The notes under the pieces: generated by a model
The model's input: only the letters and a program-made list of their open reading frames with translations
The model's database searches: none
Told to the model about the DNA's origin: nothing
Origin: Chlamydiia bacterium
GTDB lineage: Bacteria; Chlamydiota; Chlamydiia; Chlamydiales; FEN-1388
Direction: 5' to 3'
Assembly (NCBI GenBank): GCA_023269335.1
Contig: JAHFTM010000015.1
Coordinates: forward strand, 1-13,885
Length of the DNA stretch: 13,885 bases
Shown: positions 1 to 5,823 of the stretch, one piece after another
How the letters are laid out: every line of letters begins with the position of its first letter
How positions within the stretch are numbered: position 1 is the first letter of the stretch
Program-made: the position numbers and the translations under genes

Positions 1-41
1 AAAAAACTAAACTATCACATAGGCTTGCTGGCAATGTTTAT

Positions 42-45
42 GGAG
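42..45 (+). promoter_or_regulatory. Shine-Dalgarno site that sets the start of gene 1
   Basis: GGAG lies five bases upstream of the ATG at 51. An in-frame GTG at 45 overlaps this site and would leave itself no ribosome-binding sequence, so ATG 51 is preferred. Any promoter lies left of the window. Confidence 0.6.
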
Positions 46-50
46 TGTAC

Positions 51-3000
51 ATGAGAGGGTCCCACAGATTTTTATTTCTTTCTTCCCTCAGTCTACTGGT
101 ATTTAGTAGCTTTGTGCCTTACAAAGACAAACACTATGTCGATTACTTTCTTCACCGTTATGCCGCAGATTTGTACCATCAGAAGCAGTTTAACCTAGAT
201 TATTTACGCGTCTATTACGGATGGAAAACAATAGATCGCATCTATTTTGAATTTTCTTGCTTTCGCAGTTTATCTCTAAAAGATGCGCGTGCACTCCTTA
301 TAGAAACAGCAAATGGCATTGTTGAAAAGATAAACAAAGATCCTTTGTTGAATGAAAAGGATATGCTTTTGGGTGGCCATTTTTGTATCAAGCAGCTCAA
401 CCTTGAAATCACCGCAGAAAATATCTTTGCAAGAACAACAGATGATAGCGGAGGGATAAAAGTAGTTTCCCTGGAAGATGGCGTTATTACGTATGAGACG
501 TTCAATAGCTCAGTTTTTATACCCAAAGACAGGAAGATCTTCCGCGAGGAATATCGTGATGCAGAACTCCTTGTTTTAAGAGAGAAAGGCAAAGGCATTG
601 GATTTGAAATAGAAGATCAGCTTGACAAAGCGTTGCAAAGTGCAAAAGATAGAAGAACTGCGGAGATAAAAGGAGCTCAAGAGCTTCAGGCGAAAAAACA
701 AAAAGAGGCTGAAGGCAATAAAGCTGAGTTTCATGTTCCACGGGCAGTAGAATATCCGATCGAGAAGTTCAATAGTCTTTTTGGAGAGAGACCAGCTGCG
801 CCACCACAAGTTGTGACTATCGAAGATCTGAACTATCTCAATTTACCTCCTAGAGAAAAGCCCGTTCAAACACCTGTTGCTCCAGCAAATGAAGAGACGC
901 CGAAGGAGCTACCTGTATTGCCAGCTGTAGAAGAGAAAAAGACAGAAGAAAAGACGCTGGCGCCACAGGAAGCAAAACCACAAGAGGCAGTACCACCTCA
1001 AGAAAAACAATCTGAGCCTCAAGAGCAAGTTCCTTTGCCTGTACATCTTGTTCCCTTAGCCCCCTCTTCTGTTCCGGTTGAGAAGCAAGATGAAGCTGTA
1101 CCACAAAATACGCAAGTGAAAGCAGTTCCTGTTAAAGAAGAGGAGCCTACTGTAGCACCTTTACCGGGAAATGAAGTGCCGCAAGATAAAGCAGCGGAGC
1201 CTGCCAAGCAAGAATCACTTCCAGCGCCGCAAGGCGGCCTAGAAAATGAAGTCCCTAAGCAAGCAGCGCTTGATGTGCAAGAATCTCAGCTACCGCTGAG
1301 TCTCGTTGACAAGAGCGTGGTGGCAACAGATGACACTTCTGTAAATAGTTTCTTAAAAAAAATTGGAAAGCTTCTTTGGAAAACAACGCCTGAAAAAGAG
1401 GTGCAAAGTGAGATGTTATCTCAAGAGCCTCAACAGGAAAAAATAGAAAAAGAGCAGATTGTTGCAACTGAAGAAAAAATTGAGTCCGTAGTTGATGAGT
1501 ATCCTTTAGAGCAGCAGCTTTCTGATCAGGCTACTGTCAGTGTAGCTGATCCTATCGAGCAAGCATTGCCACAACAAGAAAGCGCGAATATTTCTTTTGT
1601 CTTTGAGCCAGTGCAAGCGCAGGTTGACGGCGAAAGTAAGCCTATCGCGACAAGTGAAAAAGCTTTTAGAAACCAGCAGATAAAGAGAAGTTTTTGGCAG
1701 CGGATTAGGGGGCTTTTTGCTGGAAAAGAAAAAGAGCAAAAAGAGATATCAGAAGCAGAGTTAGTTACAGCCAAAACAGAGCCACAACCTGAGTTAAAGC
1801 CAGAGAGCAGGGTGCAGTCGATAGTTTCTGAGCTGGAAGTAAAGGAAGAAGAGGAAAAATCTGTAGTACAAACTACGGAAAAGACGACAAAGAAAGAGGG
1901 GGATAAAATTGTAGCTGATTTGGCCACAGAAGGTAAGCTACGAGATACACCTTTTTTGTATGAGTACACTGAAGAAGATGTAATCAGCGCGCTTCAAGAA
2001 GACTTTTCTCTTGAGGCATTGTTGGAAAAAGAGACATCACCGGAAAAGGTACAAGAGTCATATCACTCTCTCGTTGATTCTTCCCAATTTATGCAGGAAG
2101 ATTTTGCGGCTGGTATGCCAGAATCAATTGAAAGTGTAGCTTTTGAAAATGATAAAGAGCAGAAAGAGCCTTGTAAAGAGGTTGTTGAAGCGCTGCCTGA
2201 GATTGTGATTCAGCCAGAAATAACTACTAACAAACCTGAAGTTGTTGCCGAAGTTGTTCTATTCCAGGGTGAAGCTAAACCATTTCTAAGTGAGCCATCC
2301 ACAGAGTTAAAATTGCAGCCTGCACAAGAAGAAGAGTTTCAACAGGCACGCATGGAAGCTGAGATTGAAGATACAACACTGCAAGAAGATGTCATTGAAA
2401 GAGCAGATACCGATTTTGCTGATACCTCTGATCAAGAAGAAATGGCGCCTTATGAGCTTGCCTCTGAAGTTGAAAGCGTGTCAATTGCCGTAGAAAATGG
2501 GTCGAAAGAAAGTCATGAGATACAAAAGAGTATTTGGCAGCGTCTGAGCACATTTTTTGCAATAAAGAGAGAGGAAGAGGCGAAGAGCGAGCCGCTACAA
2601 ACAGAGCAGGTAGAAGCTATAGTGCAACAAGTGCCTGGATATGAGCCTGTGCAAAAAGAAGAGCCTCAACAAGAGGTGGTAGAAGTTGAGATTCAAGCTG
2701 AGCAAGATAGGGTTGAAGAAGATGCAATTGAGTTTGCCGTTGAAGATGATCGAGAAGAAATAGCCCCTTACGAGCAAGCGTCTGAAATTGAAAATGCGCC
2801 AATTGCTCTAGCAAGAGAAGCGGACGATGAAGAAATTGCTCCTTATGATGCTGAAATAGAAGATAAGATGATTCAGGCAGAACTTATTGAGGAAGACAAC
2901 CAAGAAGATGCTTTAAGTCTTGCAGCACAAGGTGAAGAAGATGAAGAGGTTCTAGCGCCCTACGATGCTGAATCTCAAATAGAGCAAGCGTGGACTGATG

Positions 3001-3314
3001 GAAAGGTGAAAAAAGATAGCTTCTGGGACAGTTTAAAAGCCATGATTTTTCCACAGGAGCTGTCTTCAGATAACTCTCAGGTAGCATTAAAGAATGTAGG
3101 TGAGGCGCAAGATGTTGTTTTAAAAGCCGAAAGCGAAAGTTTTTCTTTTTCCACACCAGATGATTCATTTGAAAATAGCGTTGAGATCGAAGGTGAAGAG
3201 GATGATGATGAGACTATGATTTCGGATAGCCTGGTACCAGAGCCCGAATTGCCGCAAGATTTTCTTGTAGCTGAGGATGAGGACGTTATTGAAGAAGAGT
3301 ATAGAAAATCTTAA
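51..3314 (+). CDS. Predicted exported acidic repeat protein with N-terminal globular domain (1,087 aa)
   Basis: I do not recognise a named gene. Residues 1-24 have a basic start and a hydrophobic core (FLFLSSLSLLVFSSF), which suits a Sec signal peptide or an N-terminal membrane anchor; no lipobox is visible. Residues about 28-190 look folded, with aromatic-rich helices, a 'KDARALL...KINKD' helix pair and a following strand-rich part. This recalls a domain I associate with Chlamydia-like bacteria, from memory only. From about residue 190 to the end the protein is Glu/Gln/Pro/Ala-rich, very acidic and presumably disordered. This tail is punctuated by four basic Trp modules (W at 443, 549, 829, 992) and four acidic '-EE-x-APY-' motifs (799, 905, 930, 969). 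The C-terminus is strongly acidic (GEEDDDE, EDEDVIEEE). The next gene starts 11 bases downstream, so the two are probably co-transcribed. The protein could be a surface, periplasmic or secreted scaffold; function is unknown. The reading frame itself is secure. Confidence 0.85.
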   Translation: MRGSHRFLFLSSLSLLVFSSFVPYKDKHYVDYFLHRYAADLYHQKQFNLDYLRVYYGWKTIDRIYFEFSCFRSLSLKDARALLIETANGIVEKINKDPLLNEKDMLLGGHFCIKQLNLEITAENIFARTTDDSGGIKVVSLEDGVITYETFNSSVFIPKDRKIFREEYRDAELLVLREKGKGIGFEIEDQLDKALQSAKDRRTAEIKGAQELQAKKQKEAEGNKAEFHVPRAVEYPIEKFNSLFGERPAAPPQVVTIEDLNYLNLPPREKPVQTPVAPANEETPKELPVLPAVEEKKTEEKTLAPQEAKPQEAVPPQEKQSEPQEQVPLPVHLVPLAPSSVPVEKQDEAVPQNTQVKAVPVKEEEPTVAPLPGNEVPQDKAAEPAKQESLPAPQGGLENEVPKQAALDVQESQLPLSLVDKSVVATDDTSVNSFLKKIGKLLWKTTPEKEVQSEMLSQEPQQEKIEKEQIVATEEKIESVVDEYPLEQQLSDQATVSVADPIEQALPQQESANISFVFEPVQAQVDGESKPIATSEKAFRNQQIKRSFWQRIRGLFAGKEKEQKEISEAELVTAKTEPQPELKPESRVQSIVSELEVKEEEEKSVVQTTEKTTKKEGDKIVADLATEGKLRDTPFLYEYTEEDVISALQEDFSLEALLEKETSPEKVQESYHSLVDSSQFMQEDFAAGMPESIESVAFENDKEQKEPCKEVVEALPEIVIQPEITTNKPEVVAEVVLFQGEAKPFLSEPSTELKLQPAQEEEFQQARMEAEIEDTTLQEDVIERADTDFADTSDQEEMAPYELASEVESVSIAVENGSKESHEIQKSIWQRLSTFFAIKREEEAKSEPLQTEQVEAIVQQVPGYEPVQKEEPQQEVVEVEIQAEQDRVEEDAIEFAVEDDREEIAPYEQASEIENAPIALAREADDEEIAPYDAEIEDKMIQAELIEEDNQEDALSLAAQGEEDEEVLAPYDAESQIEQAWTDGKVKKDSFWDSLKAMIFPQELSSDNSQVALKNVGEAQDVVLKAESESFSFSTPDDSFENSVEIEGEEDDDETMISDSLVPEPELPQDFLVAEDEDVIEEEYRKS
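1341..3053 (+). repeat. Four dispersed amphipathic Trp modules within gene 1
   Basis: Four short related segments sit in the disordered tail of gene 1. They are 1341-1400 (SFLKKIGKLLWK), 1680-1745 (SFWQRIRGLFAGK), 2520-2585 (SIWQRLSTFFAIK) and 3006-3053 (SFWDSLKAMIFP). They share the pattern S-[FI]-[WL]-x-x-[IL]-x-x-[LFM]-[LFI], usually with Lys/Arg just before and after. Each would form a short helix with one aromatic/aliphatic face and a basic face, in contrast to the acidic linkers around it. The DNA has diverged, so these are protein-level repeats kept by selection or by old duplication, not recent DNA repeats. Confidence 0.7.
2430..2984 (+). repeat. Four acidic APY motifs in the C-terminal third of gene 1
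   Basis: The pattern D-x-E-E-[hydrophobic]-A-P-Y-[ED] recurs at 2430-2456, 2748-2774, 2823-2849 and 2940-2966; the fourth copy has one extra residue (EEVLAPYDAE). The first two copies extend further as a longer unit, with 'APYE.ASE.E...IA' common to 2445-2489 and 2763-2807. The last two share APYDAE. Copy 1 is followed about 28 residues later, and copy 4 about 21 residues later, by a Trp module. This suggests a composite unit of an acidic Tyr motif followed by a basic helix. Confidence 0.7.
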
Positions 3315-3319
3315 AAAGG
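3313..3319 (+). promoter_or_regulatory. Shine-Dalgarno site of gene 2, overlapping the gene 1 stop codon
   Basis: AAAAAGG lies six bases before ATG 3326 and shares bases with the TAA stop of gene 1 (3312-3314). A ribosome ending gene 1 would therefore finish on the initiation site of gene 2, which is compatible with translational coupling. Confidence 0.55.
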
Positions 3320-3325
3320 CTTTCA

Positions 3326-5080
3326 ATGCAGGTAGATTTTTCCTCTCTCAACACCACAATTTCTTCAATTCTTTTACAGCCTGAGTCGGAAGTTTGTAAT
3401 TTCGTAGCTGATTTCAGCGCAAAGGCTATCTATCCCAAGTCAGACTGGAAGGGGCTTTTTTGGAAATATACATATAAAACATTAGACTTTGTTTTGTGTA
3501 CTTCTAAGTCACTTGAACAAAGCACGCGTGAGAAAAGCTTCAAACTTTCTGAAAAGCTATTTAAGGATGCTTTTGTTGCAATTGATGCTACAAATAAGAA
3601 AGTAGCTGCATGCTATGAAAAAAATAAAATGAATGCAGATGAGCAAGACGCTCTTCGCGGCGATGTCGTTTTGATTGGCGTGACGCTATCGTCACTTTTT
3701 GATTTAAATATTCCATTTTCTATGACTCAGCGGATCAATCGAGTACAGCTTGCTTTTGAAAAAGTGCTGAAAAGACAACTATTTGCCGAAAAAGAGATAG
3801 CGCTTCTCAGGGATTTTGAAAAAGTATATGCCATGGCTTGCGTCGAGAGCATTATGCGAAAGCCAATGCCGCAGCATGCATTTCTTGGCCTATTAAATGG
3901 AGAGGCCAGATGCGCTGCGCAAGAAGAGCTGCAAGAGTGGCTTGCATGTGTAAAAGACAAGGAAGTGCGTCTTACTCCCTGGCTTTTTCATCAGGCGCTT
4001 GCAGGTATGATAGAAGTAGTGTTGAAAACGAAAGTGAATTCGGCAGAGCTTTCTCATCAGGTGTCCTCACTTGAAATTGCACTTCTCAAAAAGGGCTGTA
4101 AAATGTTCCAGAGGGAAGACCAGTTATATACAAAATGGCTTACTGTATTATCTCCAGGCACAGTTATTGATGAAAAAGATGGGGGAGGGATTCTTCTGGG
4201 TGAGAGTAAACAGCACCCTACATTTTTATCCCAAGGGTTAGTTGCTTTTGAAAGGCAAGGTCATCCGGATCAGCTGGTTATCTTTGGCAAGTCTGTTGCT
4301 CTGCTTGGTATGTGGCACGCCTCACATAAAGAAAATGGTGCCATGGTGCCCTTTGTAACGGTGTTGAAGACTGACCCGCAAGGCCGATATTTGGTCATTG
4401 AAAAACTTGTATCATCTCTTGAGGCGATTCCATTTAGAAGGAAGTTTGGAAAAGTGGCAGAAGAAGATGAAGCGAAGTGTGATGAAATTGCTAGGCTCAT
4501 TGCCTGGATGTCATCACAAAAAGTGACTCCTAAAGTTGAATTTCAGCCCGCATTCATATTTTTTACATCAAAAGGCTTCTTGCGCACACTCGTTCCTTTA
4601 AAAACAGATGAGCCCTTTGATTATAATAAACTTGAAAACTTTGTACGCATCGCAGCAAATGGCAACTATCTTGCTTTTCGCTATATCATGAGAAGGTCTG
4701 AGCTGATCCATCATCCAGTGGCGCTTTTTTATCTCAAGATTGTCGAAGAGCATCTCTTAGGAGCTGCTAAGCATGCAATTCGCGATCAGGCAGTATTTGA
4801 TGCAATTTATGATCAGCGGGTGATTGAGCGCGCACAAACTATGATAGTGAATTTAAAAGAGCTGAGACAGAAACTCTTTTTAGCCTTAATTCCCCAGCTT
4901 GTAAATAAAGAAAGACAAGCGCGTGATACGCTGCTACAAGAAATTTCTAAAGCACTCATTGAGTTTCAAAAAGATACTGGTTTACCAGCATCTGATTGGA
5001 AGGAGAACGAAGCTGAGGAGATAGTAATAAGCTATCTTAAAAGCGAGCGTAAAGAGCTCTTTGTAGGCACAAAAAGCTAG
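3326..5080 (+). CDS. Conserved-looking hypothetical protein with possible kinase-like segment (584 aa)
   Basis: I do not recognise a family with certainty. There is no signal peptide or membrane segment, so it is probably cytosolic or delivered by a non-Sec route. Residues 1-280 are mostly helical. Residues about 285-361 are strand-rich: a Gly-rich stretch (DGGGILLGES), then LVAFERQG, QLVIFGKS (K322), a helix with E336, PFVTVLK and a YLVIEKL strand ending at 361. This order weakly recalls a protein-kinase N-lobe running into a hinge. Residues about 385-470 follow with 'FIFFTSKGFLRTLVPLK', 'AANGNYLAFRYIM' and an 'HHPVALFYLKIV' helix. I see no HRD or DFG motif, so an active kinase is not supported. 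The remainder is helical and charged. The start is backed by a good Shine-Dalgarno site. The gene ends in tandem stops (TAG TAA, 5078-5083) before an intrinsic terminator, so it is the last gene of its operon with gene 1. Confidence 0.8.
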   Translation: MQVDFSSLNTTISSILLQPESEVCNFVADFSAKAIYPKSDWKGLFWKYTYKTLDFVLCTSKSLEQSTREKSFKLSEKLFKDAFVAIDATNKKVAACYEKNKMNADEQDALRGDVVLIGVTLSSLFDLNIPFSMTQRINRVQLAFEKVLKRQLFAEKEIALLRDFEKVYAMACVESIMRKPMPQHAFLGLLNGEARCAAQEELQEWLACVKDKEVRLTPWLFHQALAGMIEVVLKTKVNSAELSHQVSSLEIALLKKGCKMFQREDQLYTKWLTVLSPGTVIDEKDGGGILLGESKQHPTFLSQGLVAFERQGHPDQLVIFGKSVALLGMWHASHKENGAMVPFVTVLKTDPQGRYLVIEKLVSSLEAIPFRRKFGKVAEEDEAKCDEIARLIAWMSSQKVTPKVEFQPAFIFFTSKGFLRTLVPLKTDEPFDYNKLENFVRIAANGNYLAFRYIMRRSELIHHPVALFYLKIVEEHLLGAAKHAIRDQAVFDAIYDQRVIERAQTMIVNLKELRQKLFLALIPQLVNKERQARDTLLQEISKALIEFQKDTGLPASDWKENEAEEIVISYLKSERKELFVGTKS

Positions 5081-5145
5081 TAACCTGAATTTTGGGTTTA
5101 TTTACTAGATATTCAAATTCTTTCGAACATTTTCTTGCGGGTAAT

Positions 5146-5191
5146 AAAAAAGCCTCGGGAGCATTTTTTTTGCCCTCGAGGCTTTTTTTTA
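5146..5191. terminator. Bidirectional intrinsic terminator
   Basis: A 12-bp stem pairs 5152-5163 with 5172-5183 around a loop of eight T. Both arms contain GCCTCG/CGAGGC, and read from either strand the stem has one G-U wobble and one A-C mismatch. A run of at least six A precedes the stem and eight T follow it, so transcripts from either strand end in a U tract. It serves the gene 1-2 operon on the + strand and the small convergent gene on the - strand, whose stop lies 31 bases away. Confidence 0.85.
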
Positions 5192-5221
5192 ATTGTTCTT
5201 TTAAAAAAAATGCTTGGACTG

Positions 5222-5599
5222 CTAGCCATCGACACAAGATGAAGTGTTTTTCTTTTTCATCTTAGCCATTTGTTGCTCTACTTTGTCAAGATTCTCTACT
5301 TTGGAATTTTTGCTAACAGCTACGACAGTTCGTAGTTCTGCTCCTGCCCCAGCAGATGTTGAAGTTGATGTGCTCAATATACGCTCGGTTTCAAGGGCTA
5401 ACATAACCGCGGCCATAACAGACCTTGAATGGCCTGCTGGTTGGCCCGCAAATTGTCGACCCCAGGCTCGTCTTCCTGCACTGCCTTCCTCTTCTAGTCT
5501 ATCGTATGCTGCACCGTCTCCTGCTGCATGTGCGTTGCTTTTTGCTGCTTGAGCTCTAGCAGAATTAGGATCATGATCTGCTGCAAATGGATCTACCAT
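5222..5599 (-). CDS. Small Ala-rich hypothetical protein (125 aa)
   Basis: I recognise no family. The protein begins MVDPFAADHDPNSARAQAA. It is rich in Ala, Gly and Ser up to about residue 90, including a low-complexity stretch (STSTSTSAGAGAE). One likely helix (RSVMAAVMLALETERIL) sits mid-protein. It ends with a basic, probably coiled segment (EQQMAKMKKK) and SSCVDG. There is no signal peptide or membrane span. An in-frame GTG at 5614 could add five residues, but AGGA at 5608-5611 is correctly spaced for the ATG at 5599, so that start is chosen. A good promoter lies just upstream and a terminator just downstream, so it is a single-gene unit. The coding DNA is visibly richer in G+C than its neighbours. 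An ORF on the opposite strand overlaps it but lacks these signals. Moderate confidence that it is expressed. Confidence 0.6.
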   Translation of the reverse strand: MVDPFAADHDPNSARAQAAKSNAHAAGDGAAYDRLEEEGSAGRRAWGRQFAGQPAGHSRSVMAAVMLALETERILSTSTSTSAGAGAELRTVVAVSKNSKVENLDKVEQQMAKMKKKNTSSCVDG

Positions 5600-5607
5600 A
5601 AAATAGT

Positions 5608-5611
5608 TCCT
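5608..5611 (-). promoter_or_regulatory. Shine-Dalgarno site of the small gene
   Basis: On the - strand AGGA stands eight bases before the ATG at 5599. It overlaps the alternative GTG start at 5614, which argues for the ATG. Confidence 0.5.
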
Positions 5612-5638
5612 CACTTTTTATTATTTAACAATACAATT

Positions 5639-5668
5639 AGTATATCATAATTAATTATTTTAATTCAA
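5639..5668 (-). promoter_or_regulatory. Sigma-70-type promoter with extended -10 for the small gene
   Basis: On the - strand TTGAAT (5668-5663) is separated by 18 bases from TATACT (5644-5639). The -10 box is preceded by TGA, giving the extended form TGn-TATACT. Transcription would start near 5632, leaving a leader of about 30 bases with the Shine-Dalgarno site in it. This agrees with the chosen gene orientation. Confidence 0.55.
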
Positions 5669-5754
5669 GTAGTAAAGAAGAGTGTGTTGGCGCAAAATTA
5701 AAATGTCGTAATCCTGCAAAGCGTCCTTTCTTACAATTCCTTAAAGAGAAGTGG

Positions 5755-5783
5755 TTGCTAAAATATTGTAAATAATTTATTTA
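5755..5783 (+). promoter_or_regulatory. Weak promoter candidate for the giant gene
   Basis: TTGCTA (5755-5760) and TATTTA (5778-5783) are 17 bases apart and would give a leader of about 34 bases. The -10 match is poor, and the surrounding DNA is so AT-rich that such pairs arise by chance. The rest of the 5600-5823 intergenic region shows no RNA gene or long repeat. Confidence 0.25.
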
Positions 5784-5801
5784 AAAATCTGGGTCTTAGC
5801 T

Positions 5802-5813
5802 CCTATTAATAGG
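5802..5813. repeat. 12-bp perfect palindrome before the giant gene
   Basis: CCTATTAATAGG is its own reverse complement. It lies 10 bases upstream of ATG 5824, and its last three bases (AGG) form part of the weak ribosome-binding region AGGTTGAG. It could be an operator for a dimeric repressor, a small leader hairpin, or chance. Confidence 0.4.
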
Positions 5814-5823
5814 TTGAGTGCGC

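Noticed and set aside
45..50. GTG 45 as the start of gene 1
   Set aside because: It overlaps the GGAG site and would have no ribosome-binding sequence of its own; ATG 51 is correctly spaced.
1526..1969. 147-residue ORF on the - strand inside gene 1
   Set aside because: It is Ser/Thr/Phe-rich antisense of the Glu/Lys/Gln-rich coding sequence, as are the other - strand ORFs in 242-3168. The repeat modules are conserved in the + frame.
5244..5552. 102-residue ORF on the + strand opposite the small gene
   Set aside because: It starts with GTG, has no ribosome-binding site and lies downstream of the + strand terminator. Its composition (Phe-rich start, then Pro/Ala/Ser) looks like an antisense reading of the - strand gene, which has a promoter, Shine-Dalgarno site and terminator.
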